In this document: positions 7,642 through 15,061 of the stretch, piece after piece
Position numbering within the stretch: position 1 is the stretch's first letter
Layout: every line of letters begins with the position of its first letter
Source: Clostridiales bacterium
GTDB taxonomy: Bacteria > Bacillota > Clostridia > Oscillospirales > Ruminococcaceae
Direction of reading: 5' to 3'
NCBI GenBank assembly: GCA_012523875.1
Contig: JAAYSW010000029.1
Coordinates: 1-34,948, forward strand
DNA: 34,948 nucleotides
The notes under the pieces: generated by a model
Told to the model about the DNA's origin: nothing
The model's input: the letters and a program-made list of their open reading frames with translations, nothing else
The model's database searches: none
Position numbers and translations under genes: made by a program

Positions 7642-8274
7642 TTAAAGAGGGGAAATATCCTCGCTAGTAAACGTGAATGTTATTGTATCTCCCGTTACAC
7701 CTTTCTCTGGATAAATGCTAATTTTCATTTCAGTAAAATCCAAGGGTGCTTCCGCATAGGCATACCCCGTTAGTGTAGTGCCAGCCATAACTGAATCCGC
7801 AAATGGCGAAATATCTTTAATCTCCCTTAATGCTGCCGTAACAGCACGGCTACTTGTGAAAGCACCTTTTAATTCCTTGCCATTTTCATGCAATGTAAAA
7901 TTAGAAATTACAGTCATACCTAAATTTTCTTGAGAGTTATTTTCAATTGTAAAAACAAATGCATAATAACCCTTATCGCCATCTTTTTCAGCTCCAACCC
8001 TATGTACCTTATCAAGCCTTATGCTGATTTCATCTTTATAGACAACTGATTCACCAATAACAGCAGAAATATCTTCTCCTGGAAGCGTTGTTTCTTCCTT
8101 TTTGGAACTAGTTTTGCTATCGCTATCCTTAGTTCCCTCTTGCTGATTTTGGCTTTTTGAATTTGTTGGCTCAAGCTTTTCTAAAGACTCTTTACCCTTA
8201 GAACATCCTGTAAGTGGTGTGGTAAACAATGTAGTAGCAATTGTAATAATAACCACTTTTTTTATTATTCCCAT
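7642..8274 (-). CDS. Predicted lipoprotein with DUF4352-like C-terminal domain
   Basis: The 210-residue protein has a signal peptide with lipobox LTGC (Cys24), then a Ser/Lys/Glu/Thr-rich linker to about residue 65. A beta-rich domain follows that resembles the immunoglobulin-like DUF4352 fold (GYYAFVFTIENNSQENLGM, then YAYAEAPLDFTEMKI). That domain is common in surface lipoproteins of Bacillota; its role is unknown. The ATG at 8274 is chosen because GGAGG lies seven bases upstream; the in-frame ATG at 8301 lies before that site and has none of its own. The leader from the predicted promoter is about 165 bases. Confidence 0.85.
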   Translation of the reverse strand: MGIIKKVVIITIATTLFTTPLTGCSKGKESLEKLEPTNSKSQNQQEGTKDSDSKTSSKKEETTLPGEDISAVIGESVVYKDEISIRLDKVHRVGAEKDGDKGYYAFVFTIENNSQENLGMTVISNFTLHENGKELKGAFTSSRAVTAALREIKDISPFADSVMAGTTLTGYAYAEAPLDFTEMKISIYPEKGVTGDTITFTFTSEDISPL

Positions 8275-8444
8275 TTTAAATCCTCCATATTTATCTGTCA
8301 TAATTTAATTTATATTTTAAATTTTATCCATAATGAATTTAACTATAGTTGTTTTAATGCCCTGAAACATCCCCCTCACCCTATAATTTGAGGTTTAATT
8401 CCATAAACAAAATAACAAACATAGTTTTCATTAATCTCTTTTAT

Positions 8445-8473
8445 AATATAACATTTTTTAAAGGCTTTTGCAA
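8445..8473 (-). promoter_or_regulatory. Predicted promoter of the lipoprotein gene at 7642-8274
   Basis: TTGCAA and TATATT on the minus strand with a 17-base spacer. It implies a leader of roughly 165 bases in which I see no known riboswitch. Confidence 0.6.
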
Positions 8474-8535
8474 GAGGTTTTTTATAGAATACTAAGTTTA
8501 TTTTTTAATACTTAAAAAAAATATTTTTAAAAAAT

Positions 8536-8562
8536 ACCCCTAAGCCAAATGGGCTTAGAGGT
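8536..8562 (-). terminator. Intrinsic terminator of the ferredoxin gene
   Basis: ACCTCTAAGCC pairs with GGCTTAGGGGT around a short loop, followed on the minus strand by ATTTTTTAAAAA. It lies 14 bases after the ferredoxin stop. Confidence 0.88.
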
Positions 8563-8576
8563 ACCTTTATGTATCT

Positions 8577-8747
8577 TTATGCTGGGTTAGGAGCTGAAAC
8601 TGGACAAACATCAGCACAAGCGCCACAATCAATACATTGTTCTGCATCGATTACATATATTTCATCACCAGCCGAAATACAATTTACTGGACATTCGCTT
8701 TCACAAGCACCACAATTAATGCAGTCCTCATTAATTTTGTATGCCAT
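8577..8747 (-). CDS. 2[4Fe-4S] ferredoxin, clostridial type
   Basis: Small soluble electron carrier for low-potential redox reactions of anaerobic metabolism. The 56-residue protein has two complete CxxCxxCxxxCP clusters: CINCGACESECP (Cys9, 12, 15, 19) and CIDCGACADVCP (Cys38, 41, 44, 48). Each supplies ligands for both [4Fe-4S] centres in the usual crossed way. The internal two-fold repeat and acidic composition are classical. GGAGGTG precedes the ATG. It is monocistronic with its own promoter and terminator, consistent with high independent expression. A longer open frame on the opposite strand here is an artefact. Confidence 0.96.
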   Translation of the reverse strand: MAYKINEDCINCGACESECPVNCISAGDEIYVIDAEQCIDCGACADVCPVSAPNPA

Positions 8748-8798
8748 ATCTATACACCTCCAAATGTTTTAAGGGTAGATATTTTATCTACTATACTC

Positions 8799-8826
8799 AT
8801 TTTAACACAATTTTATAAAAAATCAA
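8799..8826 (-). promoter_or_regulatory. Predicted ferredoxin promoter
   Basis: TTGATT and TAAAAT on the minus strand, 16 bases apart. A 7-bp inverted repeat GTAGATA/TATCTAC (8775-8791) lies between it and the ribosome site and could be an operator or a leader hairpin. Confidence 0.5.
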
Positions 8827-8860
8827 TAGTATATTTTAAAAACACTGAAAAAAATATATT

Positions 8861-9691
8861 TTAATTTAATTTCAAGAGCCTTTTGGCATTCTTATATAAT
8901 ATATTATTCCTGTCCTCACTCGTTAAATCTAATCTTTCAACAAGTGAAACTATATTTTGTGGAGAATCCCAAGGCATATCACTTGCAAAAAGTATGCGGT
9001 TTGAGCCATGCTTTTTTATCATTCTTTCCGCTTGCTCGTCACCTAGATAGCCTGTGACCGTTGATAAATCAAAATACAAATTTTCTCCTCTTCCAATAAG
9101 ATATTCCTCAACCATATCCCATTCTAGCATTCCTCCAAAATGTGCTAAAACCATCGTTATATTAGGCAATGCATCCAAAACCTTTGAAAAGGCATCAGGC
9201 ATAGCATGTACTTTTTTCGGCGAAATCGGATCAAACCCTGCATGAAAAATAATAGGTAAACCTAACTCTATACACTTCTCATAAATAGGAAATAAACGCT
9301 CCTCATCTACGAAGAAATTCTGATAATCAGGGTGCAGCTTTACCCCATAAAGACCCAATTCCTTTATCCGCTCCAATTCATCAAGTGCATCATCTGCATC
9401 GGGGTGAACGCTACCGAACGGAATTATTCTATCCGATTCCGATTCCTTTGCCCAGTTATTAACAACCCTTTGCTGTGATGGTTTAGTTGCTATCGGCAAA
9501 AGGACCCCCTTATCTATTGAAAACTTATCCATTTTTTTTATTAAATCCTTTAATGTGCCATCTGTGCAAGGCAAAATATTAGCTGTTTTCGGCAAATATT
9601 CTGTTGCATCCAATAATGTTTTTTCAAGTCGTCCCATTGCTCTTTCCACAATTTTATCAGAAAAGGCATGAACATGAAAGTCTATAACCAT
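8861..9691 (-). CDS. Amidohydrolase family protein (amidohydrolase 2 type, TIM barrel)
   Basis: Metal-dependent hydrolase or decarboxylase of the amidohydrolase_2 family; the substrate is not evident. The 276-residue protein shows the ordered metal-site signatures: DFHVH near the N-terminus, GVKLHPDYQNFF, IFHAGFDP, LAHFGGM and the late Asp in FASDMPW. The ATG at 9691 is chosen because an upstream TTG (9703) touches the AAGGA sequence; GGTGA lies just before the ATG. The gene is divergent from the RDSCGGQ protein gene. No pathway neighbours indicate the substrate, so only the fold and catalytic class are secure. Confidence 0.9.
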   Translation of the reverse strand: MVIDFHVHAFSDKIVERAMGRLEKTLLDATEYLPKTANILPCTDGTLKDLIKKMDKFSIDKGVLLPIATKPSQQRVVNNWAKESESDRIIPFGSVHPDADDALDELERIKELGLYGVKLHPDYQNFFVDEERLFPIYEKCIELGLPIIFHAGFDPISPKKVHAMPDAFSKVLDALPNITMVLAHFGGMLEWDMVEEYLIGRGENLYFDLSTVTGYLGDEQAERMIKKHGSNRILFASDMPWDSPQNIVSLVERLDLTSEDRNNILYKNAKRLLKLN

Positions 9692-9751
9692 TTTAATCAC
9701 CAATCCTTATCTTGTAATATTATCACACTTACTAAGAAAATACAATACTAA

Positions 9752-9780
9752 TTGATATAAATGTGGTAAAATGGTATAAT
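9752..9780 (+). promoter_or_regulatory. Promoter of the RDSCGGQ small protein gene
   Basis: TTGATA and perfect TATAAT with a 17-base spacer, 25 bases before the ATG. The transcript would start very near the ribosome site, giving a short leader. Confidence 0.8.
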
Positions 9781-9805
9781 AACTACAAGGATAAGGAGGT
9801 TGCTT

Positions 9806-10039
9806 ATGAAAACTATTACTTTTCAGGAGCTTATTGAGCTGAATAATATGCTTGAGGAGAATGATTTACAGGTAAAAATTCACATTAGGGATTCTTGCGG
9901 AGGACAGGCTTTCTGGATTAATAAGCTTGATAGCACCAATATTCCAACAGAAGTTTATGAGGTGCTTGAAAAGTTTTTTAACCAGAGAAACATTGACATT
10001 AGTTTCAATAATAAAAAAACAGAATTTTGGTCTAAATAG
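9806..10039 (+). CDS. Small conserved-looking protein with RDSCGGQxFW motif
   Basis: A 77-residue soluble protein with pattern helix (FQELIELNNMLEEN), strand (VKIHIRDSCGGQAFWI), helix (VYEVLEKFFNQRN), strand, and a final KKTEFW. It resembles small clostridial proteins annotated as the RDAC family, named after an RDAC motif in the same position; this is from memory and no function is known to me. The ATG at 9806 has a perfect AAGGAGG six bases upstream; an in-frame TTG at 9800 overlaps that site. It is transcribed toward the origin, against its neighbours. Confidence 0.8.
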   Translation: MKTITFQELIELNNMLEENDLQVKIHIRDSCGGQAFWINKLDSTNIPTEVYEVLEKFFNQRNIDISFNNKKTEFWSK

Positions 10040-10082
10040 CTAAAATTATATTAAATATTTTAGATTATTAAGCCAGTTAAAA

Positions 10083-10110
10083 AAGCGAATGTAATAATCT
10101 ACATTCGCTT
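10083..10110. terminator. Terminator shared by the RDSCGGQ gene and fba, best on the minus strand
   Basis: Perfect 11-bp stem AAGCGAATGTA/TACATTCGCTT with a 6-base loop. On the minus strand it runs into TTTTTTAA, a good fba terminator; the plus-strand T run is weaker. Confidence 0.85.
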
Positions 10111-10128
10111 ATATGCTTTATTACTAAT

Positions 10129-10992
10129 TTAAGCCTTATTAACAGAGCCGAATAACTCCATTTTTTCCTTAACTGCATCCTTAATTGCATTAAACCCAGG
10201 TTCAAGCAGCTTTCTTGGGTCAAAGCCCTTACCCACTAAGTCTTTGCCTTCCTCAATATATTTTCTTGTTGCCTGTTGGAACGCCCATTGGCACTCTGTA
10301 TTAACATTAATTTTTGCAACCCCTAGTGAGATTGCTTTTTTTATCATCTCTTCTGAAATTCCTGTTCCACCATGTAAAACTAATGGCATATCACCAGTTT
10401 TCGCCTTTATTGCCTCAAGGGTATCAAAATTTAAACCCTCCCAATTATCAGGATACTGACCGTGAATATTACCGATTCCAGCAGCAAGCATTGTAACTCC
10501 CAAATCAGCAATTGCTTTACATTCCTCAGGGTCAGCTTGCTCACCAGTTCCAACAACACCGTCCTCTTCACCACCGATAGAGCCTACTTCTGCTTCAATT
10601 GATAATCCTTTTTCATTGCAAACTTCAACCAATTCTTTTGTTTTAGCAATGTTTTCTTCAATATCATAATGCGAGCCATCAAACATTACTGATGAAAACC
10701 CAGCATCTATGCAAGCTTTTGCTCCCTCAAATGAACCGTGGTCAAGATGTAGTGAAACTGGAACAGTTATATTCAACTCCTCAAGCATACCATTCACCAT
10801 ACCAACTACTGTTTTATAGCCCCCCATATATTTACCCGCACCTTCGGAAACACCTAAAATAACAGGTGAATTCATTTCTTGAGCGGTTAACAATACAGCC
10901 TTTGTCCATTCAAGGTTGTTTATATTAAACTGACCTACCGCATATTTACCATCCCTTGCTTTATTAAGCATATCCTTTGCTGATACCAACAT
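10129..10992 (-). CDS. fba: Class II fructose-bisphosphate aldolase
   Basis: Zn-dependent glycolytic and gluconeogenic enzyme that interconverts fructose 1,6-bisphosphate with dihydroxyacetone phosphate and glyceraldehyde 3-phosphate. The 287 residues match the class II type. Signatures: HLDHGSFE near residue 83 (Zn ligand and catalytic Asp), EAEVGSIGGEEDGV (second signature), GIGNIHGQYP (Zn His), LHGGTGI (Zn His and phosphate loop) and INVNTECQWAF. GGAGG precedes the ATG. A strong promoter (11054-11082) and terminator frame it as a single-gene unit. Confidence 0.96.
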   Translation of the reverse strand: MLVSAKDMLNKARDGKYAVGQFNINNLEWTKAVLLTAQEMNSPVILGVSEGAGKYMGGYKTVVGMVNGMLEELNITVPVSLHLDHGSFEGAKACIDAGFSSVMFDGSHYDIEENIAKTKELVEVCNEKGLSIEAEVGSIGGEEDGVVGTGEQADPEECKAIADLGVTMLAAGIGNIHGQYPDNWEGLNFDTLEAIKAKTGDMPLVLHGGTGISEEMIKKAISLGVAKINVNTECQWAFQQATRKYIEEGKDLVGKGFDPRKLLEPGFNAIKDAVKEKMELFGSVNKA

Positions 10993-11053
10993 ATTTTAGT
11001 CCTCCAGATTTTATTTTAATGTTATTGCAAAAAGCACTAACTCTTATTGAATT

Positions 11054-11082
11054 ATTATAACTCATTTTATTAAAAATTGCAA
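11054..11082 (-). promoter_or_regulatory. Promoter of fba
   Basis: TTGCAA and perfect TATAAT on the minus strand, 17 bases apart, about 60 bases before the ATG. Confidence 0.8.
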
Positions 11083-11105
11083 TAAGTTTGACGAAAATTT
11101 ATCAA

Positions 11106-11852
11106 TTATTTTCTTCTAAATATTATTTCCGTCTCAAAACAGGGCTTATCGCATATTTTACCAATTAGGATTACCTTGTTTTCTTCTATCTCCCCATAAA
11201 TATCAATTATATCTCCTAGAATTGCTTCACTAATAAAGTTAATTCGAAAGTTTTCAACGTTCTGTTCAAAGAGTTGTTGAGAAATTACATCAACAGCCAT
11301 ATCTGCATAATTTCCGTTGTATACATGCCCGTTTCCATCTAAATCGCTTAATCGTACTTCTCTTTTTCCTAAAACATTAAGATTTTTACTAGAAATCTTA
11401 CCTATATCAAGGGCCTTACATTCCCTATCCATTATTTGCGGCATATTATATGGGAAGTTTTTTGGTTTAATTATATGCCTTGTCTTAGGATTTACTAATA
11501 CCCAACCAGCAGTTCCCTCCACATATTTTCGTCCTCCTCCTGCACCTCTTATTTCAAAACCTCTTAAAAACATAGCTCCCCTCTTACCTTTTTCCCAAGT
11601 GCTACTAAGTAGTTTATCTTGATTTTTTGGGTACTCAAATATATGAAAACTAACTTTTGATACAAGAAAAACCATGCCATTTTCCCATAGAAACTCGTGA
11701 GATAGACCCTTTTCTGTATAGTCATGCCCTGCAAGTTCAGCTGATAATTTCAGTATTTCCGATAGTTTAAGACGATTTTTATAGTCACATTCATAAAAAT
11801 ACACCCTCTTGCTATCAAATGTTTCACTTATATTTGTTATAATCTCGCCCAT
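11106..11852 (-). CDS. Acyl-ACP thioesterase
   Basis: Releases fatty acids from acyl carrier protein in the cytoplasm (bacterial FatA/FatB-like family). The 248 residues fit two tandem hotdog domains: the first covers about residues 1-140, and the second begins near REVRLSDLDGNGHVYNGNYADM. That segment carries the N-x-H catalytic type of motif of the family. GGAGG lies seven bases before the ATG. It follows serS, from which it is separated by a stem-loop, and precedes fba, which has its own promoter. No other fatty-acid genes are near. Confidence 0.9.
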   Translation of the reverse strand: MGEIITNISETFDSKRVYFYECDYKNRLKLSEILKLSAELAGHDYTEKGLSHEFLWENGMVFLVSKVSFHIFEYPKNQDKLLSSTWEKGKRGAMFLRGFEIRGAGGGRKYVEGTAGWVLVNPKTRHIIKPKNFPYNMPQIMDRECKALDIGKISSKNLNVLGKREVRLSDLDGNGHVYNGNYADMAVDVISQQLFEQNVENFRINFISEAILGDIIDIYGEIEENKVILIGKICDKPCFETEIIFRRK

Positions 11853-11871
11853 TTTAATGCCTCCAAAATCT

Positions 11872-11908
11872 GAAAGGATACCCTTTTCTAACGAATTGGT
11901 ATCCTTTC
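11872..11908 (-). terminator. Stem-loop between serS and the thioesterase gene
   Basis: Perfect 11-bp stem GAAAGGATACC/GGTATCCTTTC with a 15-base loop, 28 bases after the serS stop. On the minus strand it is followed by AGATTTTGG, which merges into the ribosome site of the next gene. The short T run makes partial termination likely. Confidence 0.6.
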
Positions 11909-11935
11909 TTATTATATTGTCTCTTTTTTATGCAA

Positions 11936-13207
11936 TTACTTAATGATATTCACACCCATATATGGCACTAGGACTTCAGGAATTGTGATGCTACCATCGG
12001 CATTTTGATAATTTTCCAGGATTGCTGCAACAGTCCTCCCAACAGCAAGCCCAGAACCATTCAGCGTATGCACAAACTGTGCCTTATCCTTAGAATTATT
12101 TTTATAGCGAATACCAGCACGCCTTGCCTGATAGTCTAGGAAGTTTGAGCAGCTAGAAATTTCTACATATCTATTATAAGATGGCATCCAAACCTCAATA
12201 TCATATGTTTTTGCACTTGAAAAACCAATATCTCCACTGCAGAGTGCAACAACTCTATAGGGTAATCCCAAGCCTTGTAAAAGTTTTTCAGCATCCTTTG
12301 TAAGACTTTCTAGTTCTTCATCAGAACTTTCTGGTGTAACAAACTTCACAAGTTCAACTTTATTAAACTGATGCTGACGAATCAACCCCCTTTGATCACG
12401 CCCCGCACTGCCAGCCTCTGCCCTAAAACAAGCTGAATAAGCACAATATTTTATTGGCAAAGAATCTGAGAACAATATTTCATCTCTATGAATATTTGTA
12501 ACAGGTACTTCAGCTGTTGGAATTAAAAAATAATCCTCATTAGCAAGCTTAAAGGCATCCTCCTCGAACTTTGGAAGTTGCCCCGTCCCCGTCATTGAAG
12601 CCCTATTTACCATGAATGGAGGGAGGATTTCTGTATAACCGCTCTCAGAATGAGAATCTAAAAAATAGTTAATAATTGCTCTTTCGAGCCTAGCACCTAG
12701 CCCCCTGTAAAAATGAAACCTTGCACCTGTAACCTTCGCTGCTACTTCGGGGTCAAGTATTGCTAAGTTTTTACCTAAATCCCAATGTGGAATGGGTTCA
12801 AAATCAAATTTAGTTGGTTCGCTATACTTCCTAACCTCAACATTTTCACTTTCATCCTTACCTATCGGAGTTGTTCCATGTGGAACATTTGGTATGGAAA
12901 GCAGCAGAAATTGTTGTTTTCTCTCCAATTCGCTAATTCTTACATCCTCTTGCTTAATTTTCTCTGAAATAATTTTCATTTGCTGCATTATTTCAGAAAT
13001 ATCCTCACCATTTTTCTTCATAAGAGGTATTTGCTTTGACACCTTATTTTGTTCTGCCTTTAACTTGTCTGTTTCAGTAGAAATTTTTCTTCTTTCAGCA
13101 TCAATTTCAAGTATTTCATCAATATAATTATCGTAATTCGTGTTCCTCGTAGCAAGTCCTTCCTTTATCTTGTCTGGTTTTTCTCTAATTATTCTAATAT
13201 CAAGCAT
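11936..13207 (-). CDS. serS: Seryl-tRNA synthetase
   Basis: Charges tRNA-Ser with serine; class II aminoacyl-tRNA synthetase, cytoplasmic dimer. The 423 residues match the bacterial enzyme. The N-terminal coiled-coil arm (about residues 30-105, rich in Lys and Glu) binds the tRNA long arm. Motif 2 ([22 protein letters not shown]) and motif 3 ([16 protein letters not shown]) are present, as is the TAEVP serine-site segment. AAGGAG precedes the ATG. Last gene of the parA-parB-serS unit, 15 bases after parB, so there is no room for a T-box leader. The coding sequence contains a parS-like 16-mer at 12872-12887. Confidence 0.97.
   Translation of the reverse strand: MLDIRIIREKPDKIKEGLATRNTNYDNYIDEILEIDAERRKISTETDKLKAEQNKVSKQIPLMKKNGEDISEIMQQMKIISEKIKQEDVRISELERKQQFLLLSIPNVPHGTTPIGKDESENVEVRKYSEPTKFDFEPIPHWDLGKNLAILDPEVAAKVTGARFHFYRGLGARLERAIINYFLDSHSESGYTEILPPFMVNRASMTGTGQLPKFEEDAFKLANEDYFLIPTAEVPVTNIHRDEILFSDSLPIKYCAYSACFRAEAGSAGRDQRGLIRQHQFNKVELVKFVTPESSDEELESLTKDAEKLLQGLGLPYRVVALCSGDIGFSSAKTYDIEVWMPSYNRYVEISSCSNFLDYQARRAGIRYKNNSKDKAQFVHTLNGSGLAVGRTVAAILENYQNADGSITIPEVLVPYMGVNIIK
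12872..12887. promoter_or_regulatory. parS-like site within serS (one mismatch)
   Basis: TGTTCCATGTGGAACA differs at one base from the perfect palindrome TGTTCCACGTGGAACA found twice at 15007-15060. It falls in the codons for NVPHGTT of serS, a conserved stretch of the protein, so chance combined with codon constraint is possible. Confidence 0.45.
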
Positions 13208-13222
13208 ACTACATAATCTCCT

Positions 13223-14068
13223 TTAATTTTCTACTAACTTCTCCGCAATTGCTGCAAGATCTTCTTTATCATAAAACTCAAGAATCAATGCCCCTTTATT
13301 TTTTGAATAGTCGACCTTAACCCGCCTACCTAGGCGTTCATTAAGGCTTATCTCCATTTCCTTAAAGTAACTATCTATTTTATTTGGAGATTCAAATTCA
13401 GATTCTGGCTCATCTATTCTTGAAATTATTTTTTCAATTGCTCTTACCGTCAACTTATCTGCTGCAGCTTTTACTGCTAAGTCCATAAGCAAATCCTCAT
13501 CTTCAACAGAAACCAAAGCTTTAGCATGTCCAACGGTTAAATCCCCATCCTTTAGCATTTCTTGAACTTCTTTAGGCAAGTTAAGGAGCCTTAAAGAATT
13601 TGCAACTGCTGAACGAGAACGTCCAACAATCTTCGCAACAGCATCCTGCGTCATGCTATACACATCTATAAGTTCTTTATAGCCCATCGATTCCTCAATT
13701 GGATTTAGGTTTTCCCTCTGCAAATTCTCAATAAGAGAAATCTGCATTGCTTCAAGATCACTCAATTCTTGAATAACCACCGGCACTTCGTCCATTGCAA
13801 GCATCCTTGCAGCACGCCAACGCCTCTCTCCTGCAACTATCTGATAAGAATTGTCTCCAAGTGGTCTAACCAAAATTGGTTGGATCATTCCATGCTGACT
13901 TATCGATTCTGCGAGCGTTGCTATAGCTTCTTCGCTAAATCTTTTCCTTGGTTGAGAGCGATTTGGTTCTATTTCTGACATCCTCAATGTTCTTTTAACC
14001 TGTGCATCCGTACTATTATCATCAAACAAAGCATCTAATCCTAAGCCAAGACCTCCTGCTTTAACCAT
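13223..14068 (-). CDS. parB: Chromosome-partitioning protein ParB (Spo0J)
   Basis: CTP-dependent clamp that loads at parS and spreads along DNA, working with ParA in origin segregation and condensin loading. The 281 residues are typical. The N-terminus GGLGLGLDALF is the usual ParA-stimulating start. The CTP-binding box GERRWRAAR is at residues 80-88 and ENLQRENLNPIEE follows. A helix-turn-helix region (MTQDAVAKIVGRSRSAVANSLRLL) recognises parS, and a C-terminal dimerisation region closes the protein. GGAGG precedes the ATG. Lies 19 bases after parA and 15 before serS, with parS sites about 950 bases upstream. Confidence 0.97.
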   Translation of the reverse strand: MVKAGGLGLGLDALFDDNSTDAQVKRTLRMSEIEPNRSQPRKRFSEEAIATLAESISQHGMIQPILVRPLGDNSYQIVAGERRWRAARMLAMDEVPVVIQELSDLEAMQISLIENLQRENLNPIEESMGYKELIDVYSMTQDAVAKIVGRSRSAVANSLRLLNLPKEVQEMLKDGDLTVGHAKALVSVEDEDLLMDLAVKAAADKLTVRAIEKIISRIDEPESEFESPNKIDSYFKEMEISLNERLGRRVKVDYSKNKGALILEFYDKEDLAAIAEKLVEN

Positions 14069-14087
14069 GTTTCATCCTCCTCATTAA

Positions 14088-14888
14088 TTATTTTCTAGAA
14101 AAAAATCTTTTTTTCTCTTTCCTAATAGGTGCTTCACCTAAAATTTCTAATCCTAAATTTTCATAAGCCAACGCACCTTTTGAATATCTATCATAATAAA
14201 TAACTGGTTTGCCATGGCTAGGTGCCTCAGAAATACGCACATTTCTAGGTATAGTAGTATCAAAAACTTTATCTGGGAAGTGTTTTTTCACCTCATTAAC
14301 AACCTGTTCAGATAAATTCAACCTGGAATCATACATTGTGAACAAAATACCCTCTATATCGATACCAGAATTATAATTAGCACGAACTAATTTTATGGTT
14401 TCTACTAATTGTGAAAGACCCTCTAGAGAGTAAAATTCACACTGAAGCGGAACAATTACACTATCACAGGCACATAAACCATTCAATGTAAGCAGGCTTA
14501 ACGAGGGTGGACAATCAATAAAAATGTAGTCATAATCTAATTTTATCGTTAAAAGCTGCATTTTAAGGCGATTAACTCTATTCTCAAGGTTAACCATTTC
14601 TATCTCACAACCAGCCAAATCCGGTGTAGATGGGACAACACTCACATTTCTAAATGATGTTTTTACGACGCAATTTTGAATCTTCTCTTTTCCAATAAGC
14701 ATTTCATATGCTGATGAAGTGAGCGTTTTCTTCTTTATCCCAAAGCCACTGGTGGTGTTCCCCTGTGCATCCATATCAATACAAAGCACTGTCTTGTCTT
14801 TTAATCCTAGATAAGCTGCCAGATTTACAACAGTAGTGGATTTTCCTACTCCACCTTTCTGGTTTGCAACTGCAAAAACCTTCCCCAT
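14088..14888 (-). CDS. parA: Chromosome-partitioning ATPase ParA (Soj)
   Basis: Walker-type ATPase that binds DNA as an ATP dimer and works with ParB in origin segregation; in Bacillus its relative Soj also regulates DnaA (family knowledge). The deviant Walker A KGGVGKST is at residues 11-18, preceded by ANQ. Switch segments CIDMDAQGNTT and FIDCPPSLSLLT are present, with the ParA-typical LEGLSQL. The C-terminus is basic (RKEKKRFFSRK). The 266-residue length is normal. GGAGG precedes the ATG. Transcribed from an extended -10 promoter at 14926-14954. Confidence 0.97.
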   Translation of the reverse strand: MGKVFAVANQKGGVGKSTTVVNLAAYLGLKDKTVLCIDMDAQGNTTSGFGIKKKTLTSSAYEMLIGKEKIQNCVVKTSFRNVSVVPSTPDLAGCEIEMVNLENRVNRLKMQLLTIKLDYDYIFIDCPPSLSLLTLNGLCACDSVIVPLQCEFYSLEGLSQLVETIKLVRANYNSGIDIEGILFTMYDSRLNLSEQVVNEVKKHFPDKVFDTTIPRNVRISEAPSHGKPVIYYDRYSKGALAYENLGLEILGEAPIRKEKKRFFSRK

Positions 14889-14925
14889 GGTCTATTCCTC
14901 CAATCATATTTATATTTCACGACTA

Positions 14926-14954
14926 ATTATAACATATTTCCTCAGAGAAGTAAA
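14926..14954 (-). promoter_or_regulatory. Promoter of parA-parB-serS
   Basis: TTTACT and TATAAT on the minus strand, 17 bases apart. TG one base before the -10 makes an extended -10. It lies between the parS sites and parA. Confidence 0.7.
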
Positions 14955-14998
14955 CCATTTTAACTATTTATATATAATTTTAGTGGGATTAAATATAA

Positions 14999-15030
14999 AA
15001 ACAGGGTGTTCCACGTGGAACACCCTGTTT
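14999..15030. terminator. 32-bp perfect palindrome: parS site inside a probable noc terminator
   Basis: A 32-bp perfect palindrome centred at 15014/15015. Its inner 16 bp are parS (15007-15022). The outer arms (AAACAGGG/CCCTGTTT) extend it to a stem that would form a strong hairpin in RNA. On the minus strand it is followed by TTATATTT, in the right place to end the noc transcript and separate it from the parA promoter. Confidence 0.7.
15007..15022. promoter_or_regulatory. parS site 1 (ParB-binding centromere)
   Basis: TGTTCCACGTGGAACA, a perfect 16-bp palindrome matching the bacterial parS consensus (TGTTNCACGTGNAACA). It lies between noc and parA, where parS sites are expected. Confidence 0.93.
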
Positions 15031-15044
15031 AAGTTTTTATAAAA

Positions 15045-15060
15045 TGTTCCACGTGGAACA
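15045..15060. promoter_or_regulatory. parS site 2 (ParB-binding centromere)
   Basis: Second identical copy of TGTTCCACGTGGAACA, 22 bases from the first and ending one base before the noc stop codon. Confidence 0.93.
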
Positions 15061-15061
15061 C

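Noticed and set aside
8569-8772. Plus-strand open frame over the ferredoxin gene
   Set aside because: It is antisense to a clear 2[4Fe-4S] ferredoxin with a ribosome site, promoter and terminator on the minus strand.
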